The notes beneath the pieces are model-generated. The model did not search any database and was not told the DNA's origin. It worked only from the letters and a program-made list of their open reading frames with translations. The position numbers and the translations under genes were made by a program. From Pelotalea chapellei (GTDB taxonomy: Bacteria; Desulfobacterota; Desulfuromonadia; Geobacterales; Pseudopelobacteraceae), in contig NZ_JAHDYS010000021.1 of the NCBI RefSeq assembly GCF_018531195.1, positions 1 to 58,587 on the forward strand: a stretch of DNA of 58,587 nt, read 5' to 3'. Shown in pieces: positions 9,601 through 17,624 of this stretch (the first letter of the stretch is position 1; every line of letters starts with the position of its first letter).

Positions 9601-10547
9601 TGGACGATGACACCTTCACTATTCAGCGAGTGGTAGCCGCAGGGCGCCTGGTCATACAGATCTCGAATTTCCTGCGACGATCGCAGCAGCGCGTTTTCAT
9701 GATCTCTGCGAAGTGCTGCACGTTGTAATAGCATGTTGGCGAAAATTGATACCAGCAAGGCGCACATGAACGACAAGAAGTAAAATATCGGCAGTTCAGC
9801 GGGAGACGTCCATCCTTTTTTGGGCATCACGGACAGGGTCCATGTGCCGTTGGGCACTGCTATGGAAATATGTACGGGCGATGACCAATGCTCAGTGGTC
9901 CTGTTCGTGGAAAAGACATAGGGGCTTTTACCATCAGGCCCGACCCGCCATAGTTCATAAAGATATCCCGCCTTGACAAGTTGATCGATGCTGGTGTTCT
10001 GGAGGAGATCAGGAATTTTGATAAGGACGATTGTGAATCCCCAGAATGGTTTGCCTTCATCCTTATCCCTGAAAACCGGCAGTCTGCCGACAGCGGCAAC
10101 CCCTCCCTGGATAAGCTCAAAGGGCCCAGCCAGGGTCAGTTTCCCCGTCTGAAGCGCGGTGAGGGCTTCGTCACGGCGTTTTGGATCGGTGAGCAGATCA
10201 TGACCAATGGCCTTTTCGTTGCCTGCCAGGGGGTATGCCTTTGAAATCACCCCGTTGGGCGCCCATTCAAGTGTATTAATGCCACTGTAGGTTCTGATCA
10301 GGTTGGCAGCCAGCATGTCAAAATGAGGGATACTGCCATATTGTTGTAAAATGGCCGCCAGGGCGTGCGTTGCTGACAGAGACACCGAAAGTTGCCGCTC
10401 AACTGTAAATGCGGTGTTTGCGGCCAATTGTGTTGCCGTTTGCCTTTGGTTGTCAGCGTGCTCGTCTTCGTACCGGGATGAAATCAGTAACCCCAACGCG
10501 AACACCATGCAGAAGATAGCGGCAGGGATGAGCCGATTCTTGCTCAT
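6648..10547 (-). CDS. Hybrid sensor histidine kinase: CHASE-PAS-PAS-HisKA-HATPase-REC-REC-Hpt
   Basis: A 1299-aa membrane kinase with a complete multistep phosphorelay in one chain. TM1 is about residues 7-22. A periplasmic CHASE-type sensor covers about 45-245 and TM2 about 252-277. Two PAS domains lie at about 290-410 and 430-545. HisKA has H573 in [11 protein letters not shown]. HATPase has DTGIGM and GGTGLGLS. Two REC domains carry D862 (LVLMDWQMPDMDG) and D1006 (LVLMDIQMPEMDG). The C-terminal Hpt domain has H1152 (AHSLKG). It overlaps both neighbours by 4 nt, each a REC-HD-GYP protein, which makes them the likely output partners. CHASE domains bind small extracellular ligands; this ligand is unknown. 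Confidence 0.93.
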   Translation of the reverse strand: MSKNRLIPAAIFCMVFALGLLISSRYEDEHADNQRQTATQLAANTAFTVERQLSVSLSATHALAAILQQYGSIPHFDMLAANLIRTYSGINTLEWAPNGVISKAYPLAGNEKAIGHDLLTDPKRRDEALTALQTGKLTLAGPFELIQGGVAAVGRLPVFRDKDEGKPFWGFTIVLIKIPDLLQNTSIDQLVKAGYLYELWRVGPDGKSPYVFSTNRTTEHWSSPVHISIAVPNGTWTLSVMPKKGWTSPAELPIFYFLSFMCALLVSIFANMLLQRAALRRDHENALLRSSQEIRDLYDQAPCGYHSLNSEGVIVQINDTELKMIGLTRDQVLGKMKFSDLLTPESRRVFQEEFQQFKKRGWVNNLECEIVHMDGTILTVLLSATAIRDISGNYVMSRSTILDITARKQAEEALRMRTAELEESTQNQQMLKQAIEASPVAVVITDHKGIIEYVNPNVTKITGYALEELIGQNPRVLKSGLQPAEYYVEMWATLAMGKQWNGELCNMKKNGEIYWESASITPVKGPTDEVIHYVAVKEDVTERKHFIQELKNAKHIAESANRAKSAFLANMSHEIRTPLNAILGFSELALKTHLTPKQHDYIKKISSSGKSLLGVINDILDFSKIEANRMELERTGFALETVLTQVISVIQHKALEKGIEFLLSHSANVPSHLIGDPLRLGQVLMNLLINAVKFTEAGEVELSIDLIGQSQDKLQICFTIRDTGIGMTPEQIGTLFQPFTQADSTTTRRFGGTGLGLSISKRLVEMMGGEIRVESVEGQGSSFSFTVSFGRSATAADPWLIPDIIRNMRILIVDDSQVSRLALKKLLKFLPVEVEAVDSGAKAIQAVKAQDTLSPYHLVLMDWQMPDMDGIETIRSIKKDGTLQNSPHIVMLTAFGKEQEHTEALEAGADDFLHKPMTQSNMYDVIIRHFAPGHHAAAAGEQNALEEGYNFKGLHLLLVEDNELNRQIACELLELVNATVTLATNGREALELVLKGEQHFDLVLMDIQMPEMDGIQATRLIREDSRFNALPIIALTAHAFAEERQRSLDAGMNDHVIKPIEPRELMESICRQLPHLPCLREGVCRNGEPLATIATVMDIPGVDTASGVRRVGNLKLYLEILRKFKDGQSDAAERITAALQSGDRPGAERIAHSLKGLAGTIGATELQSSALAAEQELHRGLEPVDSLARLTKSLQALMTQLESSLGKEDSPLVPDATAAISPADLGLRLKKLEKYIHDSDSEAADCMAECRQHLVSVVAVEEMVVNLEKSIADYDFDEALTTLHAMMKEIESSGMGEQS

Positions 10548-11635
10548 TGATTTGCTCCTGCGTACTTCACAATCTCAACCTCTCCCGATAAGGAAGATGA
10601 CTCCACGGTGACATCGGAGAACTGCTGCTTGACCTCAAGGATCTCGGGAATCCGTCTGGAAAACGCCTCCACCAGGGTCGGATCGAAGTGACTGCCGCTA
10701 CATCTGCGGATTTCGGCGACCGCCTCCTCCACCGGCCAGGCCTTTTTGTAAGGTCTGACGCTGGTCAGGGCGTCGAATACATCAGTAACCGCGAGAATGC
10801 GACCGATCAGGGGAATGTTCTCCTGCTTCAACCGCCGGGGATAGCCGCTGCCGTCCCATTTTTCGTGGTGGGTATAAGCACCAATTGCGGCGGTTTTCAA
10901 CAGCTCACCGGGATGGTCGCCAATGATCTTGTAACCGATGTAGCTGTGGGTGCGCATGATGTTCCACTCATCGTCGTCCAACTTGGCAGGTTTGAGCAGT
11001 ACCCGATCCGGGATGCCGATTTTGCCGACATCGTGCATGGGGGCTGCGTGCAGGATCAGCTCCGACTCTGCAACTGAAAGACCGATTTCCAGTGCGATGA
11101 GTTGGGAGTAACGGCTCATTCTGATGACATGCATGCCTGTTTCGTTGTCCTTGTATTCTGCAGCCCGGCCCAGGCGCCTGATGATTTCGAGACGGGTGCC
11201 ATTGAGTTCGGCCGTACGTTCCCGAACCTTGTCCTCCAGGATTCTGTTCTGGTCGTAGAGTGCCAGGTGGGTCTTGACCCGGGCTCGCACTATGGAAGGG
11301 CTGAGAGGTTTACTGAGATAATCCACGGCGCCACAGGCAAAGCCGGCGGCCTCGTCCTCAACCTCTCCCTTTGTTGTGACGAATATGACCGGTATCCGCC
11401 GGGTAAGCGGATTTTCCTTCAGGCGGCGGCAGACCTGGTAGCCATCCATATCCGGCATCATTACGTCCAGCAGGATCAGGTCGGGAGGAGTTGCCGACTC
11501 GGCGATGCGCAGTGCTTTAAGGCCGTTGGTGGCGGCCTTAACGGTATAGTCTTCCTTGAGGATCGCCGAAAGAATGTCGATGTTGGCGGGTATGTCATCA
11601 ACGATCAGGATGATCTGTTTGTGCTTGTTCTGCAT
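10544..11635 (-). CDS. Response regulator with canonical HD-GYP c-di-GMP phosphodiesterase domain
   Basis: A 363-aa protein. REC domain is residues 6-125, with D57 in LILLDVMMPDMDG. An HD-GYP domain (about 150-340) has MHDVGKIGIP and the full signature HHEKWDGSGYP, followed by RILAVTDVFDALTS. This is the canonical active form, so it should linearise c-di-GMP when the REC domain is phosphorylated. It is the promoter-proximal gene of the three-gene operon 11635 to 5365; its stop overlaps the hybrid kinase start by 4 nt. The 376-nt gap upstream is shared with the divergent DUF1456 gene. RpfG-like proteins have the same architecture. Confidence 0.93.
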   Translation of the reverse strand: MQNKHKQIILIVDDIPANIDILSAILKEDYTVKAATNGLKALRIAESATPPDLILLDVMMPDMDGYQVCRRLKENPLTRRIPVIFVTTKGEVEDEAAGFACGAVDYLSKPLSPSIVRARVKTHLALYDQNRILEDKVRERTAELNGTRLEIIRRLGRAAEYKDNETGMHVIRMSRYSQLIALEIGLSVAESELILHAAPMHDVGKIGIPDRVLLKPAKLDDDEWNIMRTHSYIGYKIIGDHPGELLKTAAIGAYTHHEKWDGSGYPRRLKQENIPLIGRILAVTDVFDALTSVRPYKKAWPVEEAVAEIRRCSGSHFDPTLVEAFSRRIPEILEVKQQFSDVTVESSSLSGEVEIVKYAGANQ

Positions 11636-12011
11636 GGTTTACCTTGCTGCAAAAGAGATTATGATGCTAACAGGATAGGCAATTTACGAGGCCCAAATCT
11701 AACATATCAGTTATATTTTTACCTGTTTTTTCTTTGTTTTTGCTGGATTGAATTTTGTGAAAATACTCGCAATTAGAGGTATTTAACGTCGTCTTAAGAG
11801 GACAGCCTTGTTTGCGAATATACCGACTGTCCCATGCAGGAGATTTCTATAATTTCGGGTAGGAGAGGGTACCTGTCATAGTTTTCCCTTTTTGTGGACT
11901 TAGATGGGATGCTGCAGGAGCCTGGAAATTATCGCAACTCCAGTGTAGTATGTGCAACTCATAGGAATAGGGAAAACATGAGAGTGACAGATACTACGAA
12001 CGGAGAAAATA
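11636..12011. other. 376-nt divergent intergenic region
   Basis: This gap separates the minus-strand signalling operon from the plus-strand DUF1456/kinase/regulator genes and must hold both promoters. The part next to 11635 is AT-rich (11690-11780). The plus-strand side ends in an ACGGAGAAAATA ribosome-binding site before the ATG at 12012. I see no convincing -35/-10 pair with good spacing, no riboswitch and no coding sequence. Confidence 0.5.
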
Positions 12012-12479
12012 ATGGCTAATAATGAAACATTGCGAAGCATACGGGATGCTCTGAAAATCGACGATGCAACCATGGTCCGGATATTTAAGGAGTCCGGACG
12101 TGAGGTGGGTCTGTCAACGATTTCTGCGTTTCTTTCATCTGAGGATGAGGACGATTATATCCCGTGTGCCGATCCGGTTTTCGGTTTCTTCCTGGAAGGA
12201 TTAATAATCCATAAAAGAGGTCGCAAGGATGATAAAGCATCTCCGGCATCCCAGCCGGTCAGCCGTCTTTCAAAGAATGATGTCGTAAAAAAATTGAGGA
12301 TAGCCCTGGACCTGAAAGAAGATGATCTCATCACGATTTTCAAGGCTTCCGGCGTTCAAATTTCTAAAAATGATCTGAGTTCCTTATTCAGAAAAGAGGG
12401 TAACAAGCACTACAAGGAGTGCAGTGATCAGATTTTTAAGGCATTCTTAAAAGGACTTGCAATATGTTGCAAGGGATAA
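12012..12479 (+). CDS. DUF1456 family protein with two repeats
   Basis: A 155-aa soluble protein made of two copies of the DUF1456 unit, residues about 4-70 and 88-154. Each has the pattern 'L(R)xIRxALxLxDxxLxxIFKxSG...S.FxxxExxxYxxCxDxxFxxFLxGL'. Proteins of this family (YehS in E. coli) have no assigned biochemical function. It has a good ribosome-binding site (CGGAGAA) and is followed 53 nt later by a histidine kinase gene and then a response regulator, all on the same strand. Co-transcription and a signalling link are plausible but inferred only from position. Confidence 0.88.
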   Translation: MANNETLRSIRDALKIDDATMVRIFKESGREVGLSTISAFLSSEDEDDYIPCADPVFGFFLEGLIIHKRGRKDDKASPASQPVSRLSKNDVVKKLRIALDLKEDDLITIFKASGVQISKNDLSSLFRKEGNKHYKECSDQIFKAFLKGLAICCKG

Positions 12480-12532
12480 GGGTGCATCCGGGGCCATTGA
12501 TTTTATCAAGCTAGAGGGTAGGGCCGCTTCTG

Positions 12533-13618
12533 ATGAACATTTCGGGCGAAATAAAAGCAAATAAAACCGATAAATCTTCCAAAGTCAGGTCAACCATACG
12601 TTTGGTTGCAAGCATGCTGGTTGTGCTGTTTTTCGCAGAAGCGATCGTCATGTTCACCCTGCCGCTGATCTTTCATACTTCAATCCCTTTTGTGGACAAT
12701 TTTGCCGATTCGGTGATGCTGATACTGATAAGCGCACCTTTTCTGTGGTTTCTGATCGCCCGGCCACTGCATGCCACTGCCAGGGAGGTCGAGAGGCTGA
12801 ATGTGAGCCTTGCGGCGCGGGCCATTGACCTGGAAAAGCAGAATGCGGAATTGCAAAAGACCTATCATGATCTGGAGGTTGAAACCGTTGCACGCCACAG
12901 GGCTATGGAAGAACTGCGGGAAAAGGAACAGTTACTGATTCAGCAGAGCCGCATGGCTGCAATGGGTGAAATGCTCGGCAACATTGCGCACCAATGGCGA
13001 CAGCCTTTAAATGTCCTTGCTGTCAAAATTCAGGAAATAGGTTTTCTTTATCAATACGATGAACTAAGCAAGGAAGTGCTCCAAAGCAATATAAGTACAG
13101 CCATGGAAATACTTCAACACCTGTCCCGGACCATTACCGTTTTTCAGGATTTCAGTGTGCCTGACAAGGAAAAAAAACTGTTCATGGTGGAGCAGGTCAT
13201 ATCGAATACGCTTCAGATCATTGAAGAGAGCATAAAAAAAGCAGGAATCAAACTTGAGGTCAGCTCAGCTGGAAACCCTCAGATTACCGGTTATCCCAAC
13301 GAATTCGGCCAGGTGCTCATGAACCTCATTATGAATGCCAAGGATGCCTTTGTGGAGCAGGGAACGGCGAGTCCGCACATAGTTGTGCATGCATGGTCCG
13401 AGAACGGCACGTCAGTGGTGACCATTACGGATAATGGAGGTGGTATCAAGGAGGCAATAATGGATAAAATATTTGATCCATACTTCACCACCAAGGAACT
13501 TGGCAAGGGAACTGGTATTGGCCTGTTCCTGTCAAAAACAATCATCGAGAAAAACATGGGGGGACGGCTTAGCGTGCGGAATGTTGAAAACGGTTCAGAA
13601 TTCAGGATAGAGGTCTGA
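12533..13618 (+). CDS. Membrane sensor histidine kinase
   Basis: A 361-aa kinase. Two transmembrane helices (about residues 22-44 and 58-76) are separated by only a very short periplasmic loop, so it probably senses within the membrane or cytoplasm. A coiled coil (about 82-135) leads to a HisKA of the HQWRQPL type with phospho-acceptor H153, followed by HATPase motifs NLIMNAKDAF, ITDNGGGI and GTGIGL. The HQWRQPLN form is common among delta- and epsilon-proteobacterial kinases. The response regulator gene starts 1 nt after its stop, so the two form a cognate pair. The input signal is unknown. Confidence 0.92.
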   Translation: MNISGEIKANKTDKSSKVRSTIRLVASMLVVLFFAEAIVMFTLPLIFHTSIPFVDNFADSVMLILISAPFLWFLIARPLHATAREVERLNVSLAARAIDLEKQNAELQKTYHDLEVETVARHRAMEELREKEQLLIQQSRMAAMGEMLGNIAHQWRQPLNVLAVKIQEIGFLYQYDELSKEVLQSNISTAMEILQHLSRTITVFQDFSVPDKEKKLFMVEQVISNTLQIIEESIKKAGIKLEVSSAGNPQITGYPNEFGQVLMNLIMNAKDAFVEQGTASPHIVVHAWSENGTSVVTITDNGGGIKEAIMDKIFDPYFTTKELGKGTGIGLFLSKTIIEKNMGGRLSVRNVENGSEFRIEV

Positions 13619-13619
13619 A

Positions 13620-14015
13620 ATGGTTGCGGAAAAAACTCCCTCATCCTTTTCATTACTATTGGTGGAAGATGACAATATAGTCTGCATGGTCGTTGGTCGC
13701 ATGGTGGCCAGGAAATTTCCGGAAGCGAAGGTCTATACTGCCGATAATGGCCAAGTTGGGTTGGACCTCTTCCGGGAGCATGTTCCCCGGATCGTTGTGA
13801 CAGATATTAATCTGCCATTCATGGACGGGATCGAGATGGCCAGTCAAATCAAAATGATAAATGCCGAAACTAAATTTATCGTGCTCACCGGTTACAGCGA
13901 TCAGAGTCACCTTGAGAAATTTAAAGAAATAGGTTTCGAAGAGTACATGATCAAGCCGGTCGATTTCGACAAGCTGTTTGCTGCGATTGAAAAATGCGTG
14001 CCGACTGCTGGCTGA
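13620..14015 (+). CDS. Single-domain response regulator
   Basis: A 131-aa REC-only protein. The acidic pair E16-D17-D18, phospho-acceptor D62 (VVTDINLPFMDG), the T/S switch in VLTGYS and Lys in MIKPVD near residue 112 are all present. There is no output domain, so it works by protein contact, as a phosphate sink, or within a relay. Its start codon is 1 nt beyond the kinase stop, so it is the evident partner of that kinase. Confidence in the family is high; the target is unknown. Confidence 0.93.
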   Translation: MVAEKTPSSFSLLLVEDDNIVCMVVGRMVARKFPEAKVYTADNGQVGLDLFREHVPRIVVTDINLPFMDGIEMASQIKMINAETKFIVLTGYSDQSHLEKFKEIGFEEYMIKPVDFDKLFAAIEKCVPTAG

Positions 14016-14320
14016 TCGGATTATCCTGGACGTAATGTGTCAGGTGAAAATCAGTCGCCTATATCCTTGAAATTGAGTTATTTTTTCTGTCACAAATCTT
14101 CTCGTTGTTACAGAGCAGCAACCTCCATAAACGGTTTCAATCCTACCTTCCAAAGCCATAATTCTTGCCATTGATGTCCATTACCTCATCATCAATGCAA
14201 CCCGCCTCCGCTGTGCCCTTCACGCCTGAGCTGCATGATTGACACTATCATTGACCGGTAGCACAATAAAAAAAGCCTTGTCGCAACTGTAAAAAGAGGA
14301 GGCGGAGAAAGGGAACTGCA
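14016..14320. other. 305-nt intergenic region upstream of peptide deformylase
   Basis: This gap follows the response regulator and precedes the deformylase gene. It contains the promoter candidate at 14239-14267 and a purine-rich GGAGGCGGAG stretch near 14301. I see no coding sequence, tRNA or clear terminator hairpin. Confidence 0.5.
14239..14267 (+). promoter_or_regulatory. Sigma-70-like promoter for def
   Basis: TTGACA (14239-14244), a 17-nt spacer, then CACAAT (14262-14267). The -35 is perfect and the spacing ideal, with a moderate -10. Transcription would start near 14274, about 47 nt before the def ATG. Confidence 0.5.
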
Positions 14321-14854
14321 ATGGCGATAATCAGGCAGATAGCTCAACTGGGACATCCGGTGCTGCGAGGGGTGGCGGGTAAAGTCGCACATCCGTCCGA
14401 TCCCTCCATCCATGCACTTATCGAAGATATGCTGGTGACAATGATCGATGCCAACGGAGTGGGAATCGCAGCTCCTCAGGTGTATGAACCGCTCGCCCTA
14501 TTTATTGTTGCATCGCGGTCAAATCCGCGCTATCCCGATGCCCCTCAGATGGAGCCGACGGCAATGATCAATCCGGAACTTCTCTGGGCATCGGAGGAGA
14601 AGGAAAAGGGCTGGGAAGGGTGTCTGAGTATTCCCGGTCTGCGAGGCCTTGTGCCAAGGCACCGGCGTATTGGCGTACGCTACCTGACCAGGGAAGGAGA
14701 TATCCGGGAAGAGGAGTATGCCGATTTTCAGGCGCGTGTGTTCCAACACGAGTTCGACCACATTCAGGGACTTGTTTTCATTGATCGGGTTGAGAGCACC
14801 CGGGAACTGGTGACTGAGAAGGAATACGTACGATTGGCAAGCTGCGGAGGGTAG
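14321..14854 (+). CDS. def: Peptide deformylase
   Basis: A 177-aa cytosolic metalloenzyme that removes the formyl group from the initiator Met of new proteins. All three family motifs are present: GVGIAAPQ (residues 46-53), EGCLS with metal ligand C101, and HEFDH with ligands H143 and H147 and catalytic E144. Length is normal for the family. It is not linked here to fmt, its frequent neighbour, and appears to have its own promoter. The Pro-rich loop after motif 1 and the EGCLSIPG form are ordinary. Identification is secure. Confidence 0.96.
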   Translation: MAIIRQIAQLGHPVLRGVAGKVAHPSDPSIHALIEDMLVTMIDANGVGIAAPQVYEPLALFIVASRSNPRYPDAPQMEPTAMINPELLWASEEKEKGWEGCLSIPGLRGLVPRHRRIGVRYLTREGDIREEEYADFQARVFQHEFDHIQGLVFIDRVESTRELVTEKEYVRLASCGG

Positions 14855-14874
14855 ATGGGGGCACTGGCAGGCAG

Positions 14875-15372
14875 TCAACCAATATTCTCTCCATTGAATT
14901 GGTTCCTGGTCATGTCCTGGATCCTTCTGAACAGGCAGCCTCCAGATGTGATTATGAAGGTAAGCACCTGCAAATTGATGGGCATCCCGGGAAAATCGCC
15001 GCTTTCCCTCACATCTGTTCTCAAACCATAAACCCGTTTGCCGCGGCCAACCGCGTACCCTAGTTCCGATACTGTCCCACTGTCAGGTTCAGTCCCATCC
15101 AAGACGGCCAGCACATGATCCGCCTGGTCAATCATCGCGATGTTAGACCTGCCTATTTTGAGTGCCAGCTTGTTCAAGGCAGCCTGTCTGGCTAAGGTGC
15201 TGTCCACGGCAAAAATATCCTTCGTCTCCTGCTCAAACTGTGCGCCACTCTCCCAGGGGTCCAAAACCACGAAACCAACTTCCATCAGCTGAACACGAAT
15301 TCTGGTGCGGTAGGTTTCACCCTCGCTGGTAAATCCAAGTGGTGAAGCCAGATAAATTTTCTTTGAATTCAT
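14875..15372 (-). CDS. Nucleoside 2-deoxyribosyltransferase-like protein
   Basis: A 165-aa cytosolic protein. The N-terminal KKIYLASPLGFT strand-loop and the motif DGTEPDSGTVSELGYA, with the probable catalytic nucleophile E103, identify the nucleoside 2-deoxyribosyltransferase fold. This superfamily exchanges or hydrolyses bases on deoxynucleosides or deoxynucleotides, for nucleobase salvage or pool cleansing. Substrate preference cannot be read from the sequence. It converges on def and lies just downstream of the AlkA-type gene on the same strand, with a 159-nt gap. Confidence 0.85.
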   Translation of the reverse strand: MNSKKIYLASPLGFTSEGETYRTRIRVQLMEVGFVVLDPWESGAQFEQETKDIFAVDSTLARQAALNKLALKIGRSNIAMIDQADHVLAVLDGTEPDSGTVSELGYAVGRGKRVYGLRTDVRESGDFPGMPINLQVLTFIITSGGCLFRRIQDMTRNQFNGENIG

Positions 15373-15531
15373 TTGTTTCTCCGTGGCAGTTGTAGTGGCT
15401 TTCTAAAAATCGGGGGCGGTAAGTACTTCAAGCTGCTTTTGATGCTGCTGCTGAATCATTACTGATGTGTCTGATGGTGTCAACGTTTCACAGCCGCGTT
15501 GGATTTTTTTTGTTTGAAATCGAAGCTGATT

Positions 15532-16434
15532 TCATGCCTGGAGCGATTTCATCGCCCAGAGATGGGCGGCTATCAAAGCTCGCCAGGGTGAGAATTCTTC
15601 CAGCCAGTCCCTCGCATACTTTTCACTGATTTTTTCTGGATGATCAAGCAAAGTTTGCAGGTTGCGACGAACCGCAACATCGCCATGCAGTGAACCGTCC
15701 AGCCAGCCGTAACCGCGCAATAAGGCATAGTTGATGGTCCAGGGACCGATGCCGGGCACCAGCAGTAATTTCTCACGCATTTCATCGACCGGAAGGTTTA
15801 TGGTCCACTCTTCCAGGGGCAGCAGATTCTCGAGATTCCTGCGACTCAACTCGATCAGGGTACGTGTTTTTGACTGGGACAGGCCTGCCTGACGAAGTTG
15901 CTCTTCACTGGTGTGTTCGATTCCGGCTGCATCCGGATAACAGTACAATCCGCTGGAGTGCTGCATTCCGGCGGCCTGGATCAGCCTTCTGCGTACGGCA
16001 ATAGCTGCATGCAGACTGATCTGTTGTCCAATGATGGCCCAGGTCAGCGCTTCAAAAGGGGTAGCCGAGAGTGGAACCCGCAGTCCGGGGTGTTGGACAA
16101 TTAGTGGACCCGCTTCTGGATGATGCCGGTAAGTTGCTTCGAACTCTTCAATCTGCTGGGTCAGGCCCAGCATGCGTCGCACCATCTGGTCCAACGATGT
16201 CGACATGTTGTCTGCCGGTGAGCCGTCAATTGCAAGAATCGCCTCAGCCTGCAAAGGGTGAAAGTTGATCGTCAGGCAGGCGGCGTGCCCCTGCCACACC
16301 AATCCCTTGTGCAAGGTGTAACCCTCTACCCGTTCTGCAGCCATCAGCTGGTCCCGCTTGTGAAAGGAAAGTACATCCTGCAGGCGAAAGTCGGGCGGCA
16401 GCTGAATAATACATCTCAATAAGATTGATTCCAC
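15532..16434 (-). CDS. AlkA-type DNA-3-methyladenine glycosylase II
   Basis: A 300-aa base-excision glycosylase. The N-terminal 80 residues match the AlkA N-domain. The HhH-GPD domain follows: QQISLHAAIAVRRR near residue 140, the helix-hairpin-helix LLLVPGIGPWT near 223, and the catalytic Asp D252 in HGDVAVRRNL. It excises alkylated purines from DNA. The ATL protein gene at 22079 is another alkylation-damage function nearby. It lacks the Ada regulatory fusion. Start at 16434 gives the expected length. Confidence 0.92.
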   Translation of the reverse strand: MESILLRCIIQLPPDFRLQDVLSFHKRDQLMAAERVEGYTLHKGLVWQGHAACLTINFHPLQAEAILAIDGSPADNMSTSLDQMVRRMLGLTQQIEEFEATYRHHPEAGPLIVQHPGLRVPLSATPFEALTWAIIGQQISLHAAIAVRRRLIQAAGMQHSSGLYCYPDAAGIEHTSEEQLRQAGLSQSKTRTLIELSRRNLENLLPLEEWTINLPVDEMREKLLLVPGIGPWTINYALLRGYGWLDGSLHGDVAVRRNLQTLLDHPEKISEKYARDWLEEFSPWRALIAAHLWAMKSLQA

Positions 16435-16642
16435 GTCTGTTTCTCCTGCCCGTGCGGCACTCCGGTTTGTTTGTTCAATAATATCCGATTGTGTTGAAGA
16501 ACTACATCCTTTGCTGCGTCAACAGGGATAGTGGCGGGGCGCTGGAATGAATCTCCAGATGTGGTACAAAATAGTATGGGATCTGATTGGTGGCAGCTTA
16601 TTAACTATGTGGAATCGGGGTCAGGTCCTTTTCGGAGCTAAC

Positions 16643-17074
16643 ATGACTATCAATGATGCCTTTCATACCTTCGCGCGCAAATCGTCCGACGCCCTCGGCA
16701 CCCCCTATGGATTTGCAATTGCAGTGCTTTTGCTGGTCATCTGGGGTGCCACTGGTCCCTTTTTCGATTTTTCAGACACCTGGCAGCTTATTGTGAATAC
16801 GGCCACTACCATCGTTACCTTCATTATGGTCTTTCTGATCCAGAATACCCAGAATCGTGACGCGCGGGCGATTCACCTGAAGTTGGACGAGCTTCTGAAA
16901 ACCCAGCAAGGAGCCCGAAATTCGCTGGTAGATCTGGAGGATATGAGTGACGAAGAGTTGAACAGTCTCCAGCACGAATTTGAGCGGGCACGTAAGAAAA
17001 AAGATGTAAACCACGCGGAGCGGGAAAAGGCCGGCAAAGAGAAAAACTTGCCGGGAAGTAGCCCCCAGCGTTGA
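16643..17074 (+). CDS. Low-affinity iron permease-like small membrane protein
   Basis: A 143-aa protein from the ATG at 16643, chosen because GGAG lies 5 nt upstream and homologues start with this 'xFHxFARxxS' segment. An in-frame ATG at 16547 would add 32 residues not typical of the family. It has two transmembrane helices (about residues 19-38 and 46-68) followed by the signature MVFLIQNTQNRD and a charged cytosolic tail. The family is annotated as low-affinity iron permease by similarity to yeast Fet4, but the bacterial members are short and iron transport is not established for them. Confidence 0.82.
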   Translation: MTINDAFHTFARKSSDALGTPYGFAIAVLLLVIWGATGPFFDFSDTWQLIVNTATTIVTFIMVFLIQNTQNRDARAIHLKLDELLKTQQGARNSLVDLEDMSDEELNSLQHEFERARKKKDVNHAEREKAGKEKNLPGSSPQR

Positions 17075-17152
17075 ATTTGACGGCATTAGGTACTAGGCAT
17101 ATGCCCTGGCTGAAGTGTGTGCAGTGCGAGAGCCGTATCGAAAAAACCGAGG

Positions 17153-17181
17153 TTGAATTTGTGAACAGAATAGGGTATAAG
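17153..17181 (+). promoter_or_regulatory. Promoter of tRNA-Ser
   Basis: TTGAAT (17153-17158), a 17-nt spacer and TATAAG (17176-17181). Transcription would start near 17189, giving a leader of about 20 nt before the tRNA. Confidence 0.6.
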
Positions 17182-17209
17182 GTTCGTCCGCATGAAGTTG
17201 CACCAACAC

Positions 17210-17297
17210 GGAGAGGTGTCCGAGTGGTCGATGGTGCCTGACTCGAAATCAGGTGTACGGAAACGTACCTAGGGTTCGAATCCCTACCTCTCCGCCA
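17210..17297 (+). tRNA. tRNA-Ser(CGA)
   Basis: An 88-nt class II tRNA. The acceptor arms GGAGAGG (17210-17216) and CCTCTCC (17287-17293) pair perfectly, followed by discriminator G and an encoded CCA. The anticodon stem-loop CTGA-CTCGAAA-TCAG gives anticodon CGA, which reads UCG serine codons. The long variable arm (TGTACGGAAACGTACC) is typical of tRNA-Ser, and the T-loop GGTTCGAATCC is canonical. An integrase remnant ends about 75 nt downstream, consistent with this gene having served as an attachment site. Confidence 0.97.
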
Positions 17298-17330
17298 CTA
17301 ATTATTCAGTAAAATTGTTGATTATGCTGT

Positions 17331-17398
17331 GAAAACCCCTGACTTTCACCAAAAACTTTCACTAAGAAGGTTATAATGAAAGGGCAGGGGTTTTTTTC
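17331..17398. terminator. Long hairpin with T-run after tRNA-Ser
   Basis: CCCCTGACTTTCA (from about 17335) pairs with TGAAAGGGCAGGGG (17377-17390), followed by seven Ts. On the plus strand it would terminate the tRNA transcript. The second arm lies within the integrase remnant. Confidence 0.55.
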
Positions 17399-17519
17399 GC
17401 TTCTGTGAAATCCTTGCCAAAGTAGTTCACGATGTCCCAAAAATCATCCTCCATACCCTCAATGTAATTGCCGTACACATCGTAAATCATCTTCTTCGAC
17501 CCGTGCACCATCAACTAAC
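17371..17519 (-). pseudogene. C-terminal remnant of a tyrosine-type phage/island integrase
   Basis: Read on the minus strand, the bases from about 17519 to the TAA at 17371-17373 encode HGSKKMIYDVYGNYIEG followed by MEDDFWDIVNYFGKDF. This resembles the C-terminal tail after the catalytic Tyr in tyrosine recombinases of integrated elements. A TAG lies immediately upstream in frame, and no further integrase sequence continues. It sits directly 3' of tRNA-Ser, the usual position of int in a tRNA-targeted element. The identification rests on the tail alone. Confidence 0.55.
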
Positions 17520-17624
17520 CGCTGGGATGGGTCAATTTAAACGCCGAATGACAGACAATTTTGATTAAGTACAGGGGGTGCTAAAAAGCCGCAAACTTCT
17601 GAATGAAGAATGCGGCTTTGGATT

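Noticed and set aside
17101-17238. A possible 45-aa CxxC protein (MPWLKCVQCES...) running into tRNA-Ser
   Set aside because: It has no ribosome-binding site, overlaps the tRNA promoter and extends into the tRNA itself. Too short and compromised to call.
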